A DNA stretch of 56,108 nucleotides, taken from positions 1-56,108 of the IMG/VR virus record IMGVR_UViG_3300047560_001264; one strand, given 5' to 3'. The DNA is from a virus. This document shows positions 29,416-36,764 of this stretch, one piece after another. Made by a program: the position numbers and the translations under genes. The notes beneath the pieces were generated by a model that worked only from the letters and a program-made list of their open reading frames with translations, ran no database searches and was not told where the DNA came from. How positions within the stretch are numbered: the stretch's first letter is position 1; every line of letters begins with the position of its first letter.

Positions 29416-29819
29416 CAGTAGTTAAAGGTAAACTCGTACCAATCCGTAACAATATTTTAATTACGGAAATGGAATTTGGTGAGCGCAAAATCGGTAGCAT
29501 CATCGTACAAAGTGATGATGGCAAAAGCGAGGGTGTGCGCCATCGTTGGGGCAAAGTTTGGGCAATCGGACCTGAACAAACTGACGTAAAAGTTGGTGAG
29601 TGGATCCTACTTGAGCACGGCCGATGGAGCCGCGGTGCAACGATTGAACTTGAAGATGGTTCTGAGCTTGTAGTTAGACGTGCTGACCCAAATGGTATTT
29701 TGATGGTCAGTGACGACAAGCCTGATGATAAGATTCTACAAACGTTTGGTCAACATGGCAAAGTGGACCACCAAACATTTGATCCGTCAACATTCGCTCG
29801 CCCATCATTTGAACAGTAA
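29412..29819 (+). CDS. GroES-like co-chaperonin (T4 gp31 analogue)
   Basis: 135 residues, ATGA-coupled to the previous gene. The beta-barrel GroES pattern is visible: PIRNNILITEMEFGERKIGS (first strands and the start of the mobile loop), IIVQSDDGKSEG (loop that would contact GroEL), WGKVWAIGPEQTDVKVGEWI (G-x-V-x-A-I-G plus V-x-x-G-D/E) and GILMVSDD at the core end. A C-terminal extension of about 30 residues is unlike host GroES. T4 gp31 replaces GroES so that host GroEL can fold the large capsid protein; the same role is inferred here. Confidence 0.75.
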   Translation: MTVVKGKLVPIRNNILITEMEFGERKIGSIIVQSDDGKSEGVRHRWGKVWAIGPEQTDVKVGEWILLEHGRWSRGATIELEDGSELVVRRADPNGILMVSDDKPDDKILQTFGQHGKVDHQTFDPSTFARPSFEQ

Positions 29820-29827
29820 GGAACTAT

Positions 29828-30022
29828 ATGGAAATTCAACCAAAAGACACTAGCAAAGGCCACTTTTATGTTAGCCTTGTAAAAAGTTTTCTCCGCATTG
29901 TTGCCGGGGTTAGCTTGATTGTGAGTGCAGTTGAACCCTTTAACTTTGAGCAATATACTATCCTAGCAGGGGCATTGCTTATTGCGGCAGAGTGTTTAGG
30001 CATTATAGAAGAACTAGTATGA
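29828..30022 (+). CDS. Small membrane protein, two TM helices
   Basis: 64 residues; AAGGA precedes the ATG by 7 bases. Two hydrophobic helices (about residues 17-36 and 42-58) are joined by a short loop with EPFNFEQY, giving a hairpin in the inner membrane with short ends. No family is recognised. The stop overlaps the next start (ATGA), so it is translationally coupled with the following gene. Position between the co-chaperonin and the clamp loader gives no clear hint of function. Confidence 0.6.
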   Translation: MEIQPKDTSKGHFYVSLVKSFLRIVAGVSLIVSAVEPFNFEQYTILAGALLIAAECLGIIEELV

Positions 30023-30258
30023 GAAATCTTAAATTGGTTGATGCAGTTATTGCGTTACATGAAGTCGCCCGCACAGTTGAAGAAGAAATCGGTCCAGGCA
30101 AACTTTCTGAACGCATTAGAAAAAATGCGAACACTTTGCACGAATTATCGCTCAAAGATGCTCGCAATTCAGAAGTAACTAATAGTATAATTAAAGAAAT
30201 TAAGTCAGAACTAGGCTACAGCCGTATAGGCGCAGACGCATTTAAAAGAGGCAAATAA
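30019..30258 (+). CDS. Small helical protein upstream of the clamp loader
   Basis: 79 residues from ATG 30019 (ATGA overlap with the previous gene); the frame is open 9 codons further upstream but without a better start. It is charged and predicted all-helical (DAVIALHEVARTVEEEIGPG, then KLSERIRKNANTLHELSLKD) with a basic C-terminus (AFKRGK). No family is recognised. Its stop overlaps the clamp loader start as TAATG. It could be a regulator or partner of the replication complex, but nothing in the sequence proves this. Confidence 0.6.
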   Translation: MRNLKLVDAVIALHEVARTVEEEIGPGKLSERIRKNANTLHELSLKDARNSEVTNSIIKEIKSELGYSRIGADAFKRGK

Positions 30259-31172
30259 TGAAAGAACTATGGGTAGACAAATATCGTCCTAAAACATTGG
30301 ACGGCTATGTCTTTAAAGATGAGCATCAAAAGAATACAATTTTAAGTTGGGTTAAGGATGGTAGTATTCCACACTTACTACTAAGTGGTAGCCCAGGTAT
30401 TGGTAAAACAACTCTAGCAAAAGTACTACTACACGAATTGGAAATTCCAGACTATGATGTTATGGAAATCAACGCCAGCCGTGAGCGTGGTATTGATGCT
30501 GTACGTGAACGCATTACTAATTTTATTAGTATGATTCCGTTTGGTCCGTTTAAGGTTGTATTACTTGACGAGGGTGATCGTTTAACACCTGAAGCACAGG
30601 ATGCTATGAAGGGTGTTATTGAGGAATACTCAGCCCATGCTAGATTTATTTTTACTTGCAATAGTCCTAACAAGATTATTCCTGCGTTACATAGTCGTTT
30701 CCAACAGATGCATTTTAGCAGTGTTGACCAAACTGAATTTACAGCCCGTGCAGCAACTATCTTAGTTGAAGAAGGCATTGAATTTGACTTGGATACATTG
30801 GATACGTATGTTAAAGTTACGTACCCAGACTTGCGTAAATGTACAAACTTGTTGCAACAACATTGCATCAATGGTAAATTACTAAAGCCATCTGCGGATG
30901 ATAGCGGTTTGGCAGACTACCGTGTTGAGATGGTTGAACTCTTTAAGAAGGGTAAAATCCAAGAAGCACGTAAGTTAGTTTGCGGTAAAGCCCGTCCAGA
31001 TGAGATGGGTGAAATTTTTACATGGCTATATCAGAACGTCAGCTTGTTTGGTGACGACGCAAAACAGGATAAAGCTATCCTAATTATCAAACAAGGACTT
31101 GTGGATCACGCATTGATTATTGATCCAGAAATTAACCTTGCAGCAACCTTAATTAGATTGGCAGCTCTGTGA
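30258..31172 (+). CDS. 44: Sliding-clamp loader large subunit (gp44-like AAA+ ATPase)
   Basis: 304 residues. The RFC/gp44 pattern is clear: N-terminal LWVDKYRPKTLDGYV, Walker A GSPGIGKT (residues 44-51), Walker B VVLLDEGD (near residue 99), sensor-1 FTCNSP and the arginine-finger motif HSRFQ in place of SRC. A C-terminal helical collar follows. In T4 four copies of gp44 and one gp62 use ATP to load the gp45 clamp. T4 gp44 is 319 residues, so this is complete. No gp62-like gene is seen in the window, and the gene sits far from the polymerase and clamp genes (46758-50235), unlike T4. The stop overlaps the GTG start of the deaminase gene. Confidence 0.9.
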   Translation: MKELWVDKYRPKTLDGYVFKDEHQKNTILSWVKDGSIPHLLLSGSPGIGKTTLAKVLLHELEIPDYDVMEINASRERGIDAVRERITNFISMIPFGPFKVVLLDEGDRLTPEAQDAMKGVIEEYSAHARFIFTCNSPNKIIPALHSRFQQMHFSSVDQTEFTARAATILVEEGIEFDLDTLDTYVKVTYPDLRKCTNLLQQHCINGKLLKPSADDSGLADYRVEMVELFKKGKIQEARKLVCGKARPDEMGEIFTWLYQNVSLFGDDAKQDKAILIIKQGLVDHALIIDPEINLAATLIRLAAL

Positions 31173-31642
31173 AACTAAAGTTAAAAGAAGCGTACATGCA
31201 AACCGCGGAGACATTCGCGGAACTAAGCTACGCACGTAGATTACACGTTGGCGCCATCATTGTAAAAGATGATAGGATTATTTCAATCGGTTATAACGGC
31301 ATGCCTGCGGGCTGGGATAACAACTGTGAGTACGAAGAAGTTTATTCACGTCAACTGGCACCAGGTGACGATTACGAAACTGTACACACAGGTAACCTAA
31401 AAACAAGACCGGAGGTCTTACATGCTGAAACAAATGCTATCGCAAAACTGGCTAAAAGTACTGAGTCTGGTCTCAATGCTAGTATCTTTATTACTCATAG
31501 CCCTTGCTTGGATTGTGCCAAGCTCATTTATCAAAGCGGGATTAATTCTGTCTATTACCGTAACGCTTACCGCAGCGAAGATGGAATACATTTCCTCAAA
31601 CAGTCGGGAATAAAAGTGGAACAGATAGAAAAGGGGCTCTAA
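31169..31642 (+). CDS. cd: dCMP deaminase
   Basis: 157 residues from GTG 31169 overlapping the clamp loader stop (GTGA); an ATG at 31196 is a possible alternative. The zinc site is intact: HAE (85-87) with the catalytic Glu, and PCLDC (112-116) with two Cys ligands. The N-terminal AELSYARRLHVGAIIVKDDR and GYNGMPAG motifs are typical of phage dCMP deaminases. It makes dUMP from dCMP and so feeds dTMP synthesis during phage replication. The ~25 residues between GYNGMPAG and HAE form the usual regulatory/zinc-adjacent insertion. Last gene of the operon, ending in a bidirectional terminator. Confidence 0.9.
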   Translation: MKLKLKEAYMQTAETFAELSYARRLHVGAIIVKDDRIISIGYNGMPAGWDNNCEYEEVYSRQLAPGDDYETVHTGNLKTRPEVLHAETNAIAKLAKSTESGLNASIFITHSPCLDCAKLIYQSGINSVYYRNAYRSEDGIHFLKQSGIKVEQIEKGL

Positions 31643-31651
31643 GCCCCTTTT
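31629..31651. terminator. Bidirectional rho-independent terminator
   Basis: AAAAGGGGCT, CTA loop, AGCCCCTTTT: a perfect 10-bp stem between the convergent deaminase (ending 31642, +) and phoH (ending 31652, -). Confidence 0.9.
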
Positions 31652-32368
31652 TTATGAATCACCGTAGATCGATAATATCTCCTTAACTGCATTGTGACGT
31701 TCAATATCTCTATGATCAAACTCCACAATGTCAATATATTTTAATTGCTTTCCGGCAAGTAGGTTACAGAAATCAATCAATCCATTGTCATTTAATCTGT
31801 CAGCCTGAGCCAAGTCACCTGTTACTACCATTTTGGATCCTTCGCCAAGTCGTGTCAGTAACATCTTCATCTGATTAACTGTTGTATTTTGACATTCGTC
31901 CGCAATAATGTATGCGTTCTTGAATGTGCGTCCACGCATATATGCCAATGGACTAATTTCAATTACTCCTTCTTCCAACATCTTGGTGATGTCTTTTTGT
32001 TGATAATACTCTAAAAATACGTCAAAAATAGGGCGTGTCCATGGTGCCATCTTTTCATTTAAGTCACCTGGTAAAAATCCTAAATCTTCGTCTACGGAAA
32101 CGGCGGGTCTTGTAACAACTATTTTATCAACAATACCTTCCTGAAATAACTTAATACCGTGCTGAACAGCTAACATCGTTTTACCCGTACCGGCTGGGCC
32201 GATAGCAAATACAATATTAGTATCCTCATCTTGTAGTTTTTGTAAGTATATTTTTTGGTTAGCATTTCGTGCGTGTAACGACACACGTTGCTTTTTTTGT
32301 GGCAGGTATGGTTGAAAATCAATTACCTTAACGTCTGATGTAAAGCGTTTCTTCACTCTTTTTGTCAT
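31652..32368 (-). CDS. phoH: PhoH-like P-loop ATPase
   Basis: 238 residues on the minus strand, ATG at 32368 with AGGAG 10 bases upstream. Walker A GPAGTGKT (residues 57-64), the PhoH signature VVTRPAVSVDEDLGFLPGDL, Walker B IADECQN and the MLLTRLGEGSKMVVTGD segment are intact. PhoH-family ATPases are widespread in aquatic phages; RNA helicase or RNase-associated roles have been proposed and a phosphate-starvation link is uncertain. It is one of three minus-strand genes in the window, flanked by convergent and divergent neighbours, so it is its own transcription unit. Its leader has overlapping hairpins (32379-32438). Confidence 0.92.
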   Translation of the reverse strand: MTKRVKKRFTSDVKVIDFQPYLPQKKQRVSLHARNANQKIYLQKLQDEDTNIVFAIGPAGTGKTMLAVQHGIKLFQEGIVDKIVVTRPAVSVDEDLGFLPGDLNEKMAPWTRPIFDVFLEYYQQKDITKMLEEGVIEISPLAYMRGRTFKNAYIIADECQNTTVNQMKMLLTRLGEGSKMVVTGDLAQADRLNDNGLIDFCNLLAGKQLKYIDIVEFDHRDIERHNAVKEILSIYGDS

Positions 32369-32378
32369 CTAGTTGTTT

Positions 32379-32438
32379 CTCCTACTTTATGGAAAGTAGG
32401 ACATGTAGCGACCGCCTCGATTACTACAGAGGTCCTAC
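32379..32438 (-). promoter_or_regulatory. phoH leader with mutually exclusive hairpins over the ribosome site
   Basis: On the minus strand GTAGGAC (32438-32432) can pair with GTCCTAC (32402-32396), while CCTACTTT (32400-32393) can pair with AAAGTAGG (32388-32381) through a 4-base loop. The two stems share CCTAC, so only one can form. The second stem includes the AGG of the AGGAG ribosome site (32383-32379). A late-like AGTAAATA (32451-32444) would start the transcript close to the first stem. Regulation is inferred. Confidence 0.45.
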
Positions 32439-32494
32439 ACATTTATTTACTGTTTTCCCCAAATTATAAAGCTATACGTTATGAATCGAACCCA

Positions 32495-32502
32495 GCTAAA
32501 TA
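32495..32502 (+). promoter_or_regulatory. Possible late promoter octamer (GCTAAATA)
   Basis: Two mismatches from TATAAATA, 25 bases before the ATG at 32528, in the divergent gap between phoH and the structural/lysis genes. The rest of that gap (32369-32527) holds only the phoH leader. Confidence 0.35.
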
Positions 32503-32527
32503 AGTATATAAGTTTCTGGGACAAATC

Positions 32528-33097
32528 ATGCATCACGATATCATAGATGTTATACGAAATATACAAGATCTATACGAAAACAATAGCAGTCTAGCTATTC
32601 TAAAGGACTTCGAACGAGTTCTTGACGAGATGGACGTATATGTATACGAAAACTGGGAAGATGGCGAATTAGCGTACGGTCCCAAAGTGGATCGCCATTG
32701 GATCAAAGTTGGATTCATGTGGCCTGAGGCAAAGATGCCCAACCCTATTGCTGGTAAACGATTAACAGAATTAGGCTGTAAAGTTACGTACCAAAAATCA
32801 CACTTGGTTGAACCAAGAAAGATTAAGACACAGGAAGATATTCGTCCTGGTACTAAGAAGGGTAGATTAGATCGTAGCCCTATCTGGATTGTTGAAGTAC
32901 AGATGCCTAAGAAAATTGCTTTTGATATCTACAAAGGATACATGAGCAAGATGAAGACTGATTATACACATACTAAGCCAAATAACGAAGGTGCGGAAAC
33001 TCCAGCACCGGCAGCGGCTCCAGCAGCACCGGCAGCACCTGCGGCTCCAGCAGCACCAGCTGGTGGCGGTGGTGGCGCAACTCCAACAGGAATGTAA
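32528..33097 (+). CDS. Conserved phage protein with Ala/Pro-rich tail
   Basis: 189 residues. The globular first ~145 residues (DIIDVIRNIQDLYENNSSLA, YVYENWEDGELAYGP, HWIKVGFMWPE, RSPIWIVEVQMPKKIA) look like an alpha/beta domain that I have seen in T4-like aquatic phages without a named function. The last ~40 residues are a low-complexity run of Ala-Pro repeats ending in poly-Gly, probably a flexible linker or tail. The next gene starts one base after the stop, and the two look like a conserved pair; they may be virion or head-vertex components, but this is inference. Confidence 0.6.
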   Translation: MHHDIIDVIRNIQDLYENNSSLAILKDFERVLDEMDVYVYENWEDGELAYGPKVDRHWIKVGFMWPEAKMPNPIAGKRLTELGCKVTYQKSHLVEPRKIKTQEDIRPGTKKGRLDRSPIWIVEVQMPKKIAFDIYKGYMSKMKTDYTHTKPNNEGAETPAPAAAPAAPAAPAAPAAPAGGGGGATPTGM

Positions 33098-33098
33098 A

Positions 33099-33818
33099 AT
33101 GCCATTAAGAGCTGATGATTTAGAATACATGGTAAAGAAAGTTTTTGAAATTGATAGTTTCAAAAGCAAAATTGGTACTGACGAAGATATCTGCACATTG
33201 AGCTTCACAGTTGACGAAGCAGAACCTGCAAAAGACCTAGTTCACTTTATTGAGATGGGTTTTAGTTTTGTACTTGATGCAGATGCAAGTGCTGGTGAAA
33301 TGGATGATGGCAAATATCGAGTATACGTTGAAATTGAGCGTACACGACATATTGGTGAACAAGTTATGGAAATCATTGAGGGTGTTAAGAAATTAGCAGC
33401 ACTTGATGAAATGCGTTTCCGTTACTTCAAAAGTTTTAAGAGCGAACTAGCAACAGTTTCAAACCTAAGTGCTGCTATTCCAAAGAATAAAGAAGCATAT
33501 AGAATTGCAACTAAAGAACGTGAGATGGATAACGTTGATAACTTCTTTAGTACTAGTTTGGCATCAGATATTAATGTAGTTGATGAGTCAATTACATTTA
33601 AAAAGACATACAGTGGTCCAATCACATTCAATATTATTGATAGTGGTTTACGCAGTAATGTCTATGAGCGAGTTACAGGACCAATTATGATGGAAAGTAG
33701 CAGCATGGCTGAAGTCATGTTCCTCACCAAAGTGATTGGTAACTATAACATAAACAAGATTGGCAACTCATTTGTATTTGAGAATAACGGGTGGGCGGTC
33801 ACATTACAGAGGAAATAA
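33099..33818 (+). CDS. Conserved phage protein, partner of the preceding gene
   Basis: 239 residues from ATG 33099, one base after the previous stop; the frame continues upstream only as a shadow of the Ala-Pro repeat. The sequence is an ordinary globular alpha/beta mix with acidic helices (LRADDLEYMVKKVFEIDSF, HIGEQVMEIIEGVKKLAALD) and a beta-rich C-terminal half (VDESITFKKTYSGPITFNI). No motif or family is recognised. It is followed by the endolysin with AGAGGAAAT between them, so it probably shares a late transcript with the lysis genes. Confidence 0.6.
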   Translation: MPLRADDLEYMVKKVFEIDSFKSKIGTDEDICTLSFTVDEAEPAKDLVHFIEMGFSFVLDADASAGEMDDGKYRVYVEIERTRHIGEQVMEIIEGVKKLAALDEMRFRYFKSFKSELATVSNLSAAIPKNKEAYRIATKEREMDNVDNFFSTSLASDINVVDESITFKKTYSGPITFNIIDSGLRSNVYERVTGPIMMESSSMAEVMFLTKVIGNYNINKIGNSFVFENNGWAVTLQRK

Positions 33819-33820
33819 AA

Positions 33821-34453
33821 ATGGCGGGCGAATTTAAATTTAATTTTACACAAGACATGTTTACAGCGATTATTGGAAAGAATCCATACGCTGATCATTG
33901 GTTTGAAGCACTATGCGAGATTTTGCCAGACTATGATATTGACACACCACACCGTGTTGCAGCATTCTTGGCGCAAACAGCACACGAGAGTGGTGGTTAC
34001 AGAGCGATTAAAGAGAATTTAAATTATCGCGCAGTCACACTACGCAAGATTTTCCCAAAGTATTTCCCAGATGACGCAACAGCAAATATGTACGCTGGAC
34101 ACCCAGAACAAATTGCTAACCGTGTTTATGGTGGTCGTATGGGCAATGGTCCAGAGTCATCAGGTGACGGTTTCAAATATTGTGGTCGTGGTTTAATCCA
34201 ATTAACTGGTAAAGACAACTACACACGTTATGCACAAAGTTTGGAAATTAGCGAAGAAGAAGCTGCTGAACATTTAACAACATTTGAAGGTTGCGTACAA
34301 TCAGCTGCTTGGTTCTGGGAAGCTAACAACCTAAACCAATACGCAGATAACGGCGACATTCTAACAATGACAAAACGTATCAACGGTGGTACAATTGGTC
34401 TAGAAGATCGCAAGAAACATTACGAACATGCATTGCATGTATTAGGCGCTTAA
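33821..34453 (+). CDS. Endolysin, glycoside hydrolase family 19 type
   Basis: 210 residues from ATG 33821; AGAGGAA lies about 10 bases upstream. GH19 chitinase/lysozyme-like features are clear: FLAQTAHESGGYRAIKENLN with catalytic Glu56 and second acid Glu65, the SSGDGFKYCGRGLIQLTGKD loop, and AAWFWEANNLN near the C-terminus. In phages this fold cleaves the peptidoglycan glycan strand. There is no signal peptide, so it needs the holin (35960-36487) for release. It lies directly upstream of the spanin pair. A second, divergent GH19 protein is encoded at 35149. Confidence 0.9.
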   Translation: MAGEFKFNFTQDMFTAIIGKNPYADHWFEALCEILPDYDIDTPHRVAAFLAQTAHESGGYRAIKENLNYRAVTLRKIFPKYFPDDATANMYAGHPEQIANRVYGGRMGNGPESSGDGFKYCGRGLIQLTGKDNYTRYAQSLEISEEEAAEHLTTFEGCVQSAAWFWEANNLNQYADNGDILTMTKRINGGTIGLEDRKKHYEHALHVLGA

Positions 34454-34454
34454 T

Positions 34455-34901
34455 ATGTGGCAAATAATGTGGATGCTAAGTTTATTGCCAGATTTTTTCT
34501 GGCATTTATTAACACTAACTGGTGTTGCAGCAGTATTCGCAGCATTTGTATTAGGTAAGATTCCGTTTGTACAAACATACAAGATCCCATTAAAGTACGG
34601 TGGCATTGCTGCCGTATTATTTGGTATTTGGATGGAAGGTGGTATTGCTAACGAAGCAAAGTGGCAAGCTAGGGTTGCAGAAATGGAAGCCAAAGTTGCA
34701 CAAGCAGAACAAGAATCCAAAGATGCTAACGACAAATTAGATAAAAAGTCAAAGGAAAAAGTAAAAGTTATTCGTGAAAAAGGTCTTGTTATTAAACAAT
34801 ACGTTGATCGTGAAGTTACAAAGTATGATGACTCTTGCAAGATTCCTGCACCAGTAGTTAAGGCACTTAACTCAGCAGCAAAGAATGAGGAACTAAAATG
34901 A
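34455..34901 (+). CDS. Inner-membrane spanin (Rz-like)
   Basis: 148 residues, ATG one base after the endolysin stop. Two N-terminal hydrophobic segments (about residues 8-33 and 46-61) anchor it in the inner membrane, followed by a long periplasmic coiled coil (EMEAKVAQAEQESKDANDKL and on) and a C-terminal CKIPAPVVKALNSA motif like that of Rz proteins. Together with the lipoprotein encoded next it would span the periplasm and fuse the inner and outer membranes at lysis. Two TM segments instead of one is a small deviation from lambda Rz. The stop overlaps the o-spanin start. Confidence 0.8.
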   Translation: MWQIMWMLSLLPDFFWHLLTLTGVAAVFAAFVLGKIPFVQTYKIPLKYGGIAAVLFGIWMEGGIANEAKWQARVAEMEAKVAQAEQESKDANDKLDKKSKEKVKVIREKGLVIKQYVDREVTKYDDSCKIPAPVVKALNSAAKNEELK

Positions 34902-35152
34902 GATACTTATTAGTTGTATTATTACTTGCTGGTTGTAGTACCGTAGTTCCAGTTACAGCCAAATTTCCTGCAAAGCCTGCAAATGTTGAAACATGTCCAC
35001 AATTAAGCACAGTCCAAGACGACGTTAAGTTAAGCGAGTTAACAAACACAGTTGCAAAAAACTACGGTGCATATTACGAATGCACTGTTAAGGTTGACAC
35101 TTGGAATGAGTGGTACGAAACACAAAAGAAAATCTTTGAAAACATTAAATGA
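34898..35152 (+). CDS. Outer-membrane spanin lipoprotein (Rz1-like)
   Basis: 84 residues, ATGA overlap with the i-spanin gene. A lipoprotein signal peptide ends in the lipobox LLAGC (Cys13 would be lipidated). The mature part (~70 residues) is longer and less Pro-rich than lambda Rz1, with two further Cys residues (TCPQL, YECTV) and a short C-terminal helix rich in Trp and Lys. Position and lipobox make it the o-spanin partner of the preceding gene. The stop overlaps the next start, so endolysin, both spanins and the second GH19 protein form one translationally coupled block. Confidence 0.8.
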   Translation: MRYLLVVLLLAGCSTVVPVTAKFPAKPANVETCPQLSTVQDDVKLSELTNTVAKNYGAYYECTVKVDTWNEWYETQKKIFENIK

Positions 35153-35931
35153 AAGTTCTAGAAGTTTTAGCAGAAGCAAAATTTGATCCAAATGTAGTCG
35201 GATCTGGAATTGTGGTAGCACCACAGATTCCTCCTGCTCCAGCAAAACCAGTTGCAGCACCTAAACCAGCAGCACCTGTTGCACCAGCACCAGTTGCGGC
35301 GCCTGTTAAACAAGCTGTTACAGAACCTACACCGTTTGATCCAAGTACACACAAACCAACATTAATCAGTATTGCAAAAAAGATGGGTATTACTGCAACT
35401 AATGATTTGGCAAACCTACTTGGGCAAGCACAGGTTGAAACCGCAAGTTGGACTAAGGCAGCTGAAAACTTTAACTATACTGACCCAACTAGAATTTACA
35501 AAGTTTTTACAAGTAATTTCCCAACACCGCAACACGCTGCACCATATGTTGGAAACCCCGTAGCTTTGGCTAATAGAGCATTGGCTAACAAGAACGGAAA
35601 CGGTGATGAAGCAAGTGGTGATGGATGGAAATATCGCGGTCGTGGATTTTTACACATTACTGGAAAAGAGCTTTATGCAAAAGCGGGGGCAGCAGTGCAT
35701 CCTGAGAATCCAGGAATTTATGTAACAAACCCATCATTGCTTTCATCAAACCCAGTGGAGGCAGCAAAGGCAGCTATTTGGTACTTCAAATCTAAAGTAG
35801 GCAAAGGTAAGACATCGAAGCAAGCAACAAAGGTAGTAAATCCAGCAGGGTTGAAAACTAAAGAACGTGCTAAAGCGTCTGCACAAATACAAGCGCAACT
35901 AGCACCGCAGAAGAAAACACGAAGAAGTTAA
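35149..35931 (+). CDS. Second GH19-type hydrolase with head-protein-like N-terminal tag
   Basis: 260 residues. The N-terminus MKVLEVLAEAKF resembles the capsid-targeting peptide of T4 internal head proteins (as in MKTYQEFIAEA), followed by a Pro/Ala-rich linker (residues ~25-60) and a GH19-like domain: GQAQVETASWTKAAENFNYT with probable catalytic Glu97 and Glu106, and ASGDGWKYRGRGFLHITGKE. A basic C-terminal tail follows. It differs clearly from the endolysin at 33821. A tag plus hydrolase suggests a virion-packaged muralytic enzyme used during entry, but it could also be a lysis accessory because it is ATGA-coupled to the o-spanin gene. Confidence 0.75.
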   Translation: MKVLEVLAEAKFDPNVVGSGIVVAPQIPPAPAKPVAAPKPAAPVAPAPVAAPVKQAVTEPTPFDPSTHKPTLISIAKKMGITATNDLANLLGQAQVETASWTKAAENFNYTDPTRIYKVFTSNFPTPQHAAPYVGNPVALANRALANKNGNGDEASGDGWKYRGRGFLHITGKELYAKAGAAVHPENPGIYVTNPSLLSSNPVEAAKAAIWYFKSKVGKGKTSKQATKVVNPAGLKTKERAKASAQIQAQLAPQKKTRRS

Positions 35932-35937
35932 TAAATA
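35930..35937 (+). promoter_or_regulatory. Late promoter octamer (AATAAATA)
   Basis: One mismatch from TATAAATA; begins on the last base of the preceding stop region and lies 23 bases before the holin start at 35960. Confidence 0.55.
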
Positions 35938-35959
35938 CATACATAATTAGGAGCGAATT

Positions 35960-36487
35960 ATGGCAGAAGAAGTCAAAGAAATGAGTGAGAGTGAAAAGAA
36001 GAAAGAAGACTGGATGAATAGTAAATGGCGTCCAGCAATGGGTTGGATGTATATGCTAACCTGTATGACTGACTTTGTTTTATTCCCAATCTTATGGAGT
36101 TTGTTACAAGCAGTAATGCACGTACCACAAATCACACAATGGCAACCATTAACATTACAAGGTGCTGGTTTATTCCACATCGCAATGGGTGCTGTTCTAG
36201 GTATTGCTGCAATGGGCCGTACACAAGAGAAACTAGCGGGCGCAAACAACGGTGGAGCAGGTGGTTCAACACCAGCACCAGGTGGGTTCAGCGCACCAGC
36301 AGGTGGATTTAGTGCGCCATCGTTTGGTAGCCCAGCACCAGTAGCACCATCAGCACCAAGCTTCGGCGGTGGTTTTGGTAGCCCAGCACCATCAGCACCA
36401 AGCTTCGGCGGTGGTTTTGGTGGCGGTATTGCAACAACAGCAAGTGGTAAGAAGATTGTTCCACAAGAAGATCAACCATTACAATAA
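35960..36487 (+). CDS. Holin-like membrane protein (3-TM holin type)
   Basis: 175 residues; AGGAG precedes the ATG. The N-terminal ~95 residues match the 3-TM holin pattern: acidic/basic start, KWRPAMGWMYMLTCMTDFVL, a second hydrophobic segment at ~43-52, and AGLFHIAMGAVLGIAAMGRT followed by QEK. The remaining ~80 residues are an unusual Gly/Ser/Ala/Pro/Phe-rich tail made of GGFSAPSFGSPAPVAPSAPS repeats. The holin would permeabilise the inner membrane and release the endolysin encoded 2 kb upstream. The tail may tune lysis timing or be a flexible cytoplasmic domain; this is inference. Confidence 0.75.
   Translation: MAEEVKEMSESEKKKEDWMNSKWRPAMGWMYMLTCMTDFVLFPILWSLLQAVMHVPQITQWQPLTLQGAGLFHIAMGAVLGIAAMGRTQEKLAGANNGGAGGSTPAPGGFSAPAGGFSAPSFGSPAPVAPSAPSFGGGFGSPAPSAPSFGGGFGGGIATTASGKKIVPQEDQPLQ
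36343..36421 (+). repeat. Tandem 42-base repeat in the holin tail
   Basis: A 37-base block starting AGCACCATCAGCACCAAGCT occurs at 36343-36379 and again at 36385-36421, identical, with a 42-base period (14 codons). Perfect DNA identity indicates a recent duplication or ongoing slippage. Confidence 0.85.
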
Positions 36488-36497
36488 GGAAACAAAG

Positions 36498-36695
36498 ATG
36501 AAAAAACTATTAGCACTTTTAGCATTATGCGTTGCTACTACAGCATTCGCAGGCGGTGAGAAGAAAGAAGTTTGCACAGATGTTAAGGATAAGGCAGGCA
36601 ATGTTGTAAAAGACAAAGCAGGCAAACCAAAGCAATCTTGCAAAACTATCAAAGTTCATAAGAAGGTCGAAGGCGAGAAAGTCCCAACCAAATAA
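36498..36695 (+). CDS. Small secreted (periplasmic) protein
   Basis: 65 residues from ATG 36498; AAGGAAA lies about 5 bases upstream. A clear Sec signal peptide (MKKLLALLALCVATTAFA, cleavage after AFA) leaves a ~47-residue Lys-rich mature protein with two Cys residues (EVCTDVKDK, QSCKTIKVH) and an internal duplication KDKAGN/KDKAGK. It would sit in the periplasm and may be disulfide-bonded. Function is unknown. Its place after the holin suggests a late role at the envelope, such as lysis modulation. Confidence 0.65.
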   Translation: MKKLLALLALCVATTAFAGGEKKEVCTDVKDKAGNVVKDKAGKPKQSCKTIKVHKKVEGEKVPTK

Positions 36696-36705
36696 TTTGA
36701 ACTAC

Positions 36706-36734
36706 TTGACAGGTCAACGTAAATAAAGTACAAT
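36706..36734 (+). promoter_or_regulatory. Sigma-70-type promoter for dnaJ
   Basis: TTGACA (36706-36711), 17-base spacer, TACAAT (36729-36734). The -35 box is part of an inverted repeat TTGAC-AG-GTCAA (36706-36717), and TTGACCTGT recurs downstream at 36746-36754. Expected start about 36741. Confidence 0.8.
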
Positions 36735-36764
36735 ACTTGTTTACTTTGACCTGTTTCTACGACT

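Noticed and set aside
29498-29520. 7-bp hairpin inside the GroES-like gene (CATCATC/GATGATG)
   Set aside because: Stems of 7 bp with such loops are expected many times by chance in 56 kb.
33021-33070. Ala/Pro codon repeat as a CRISPR or regulatory repeat
   Set aside because: It is in-frame low-complexity coding sequence without spacers.
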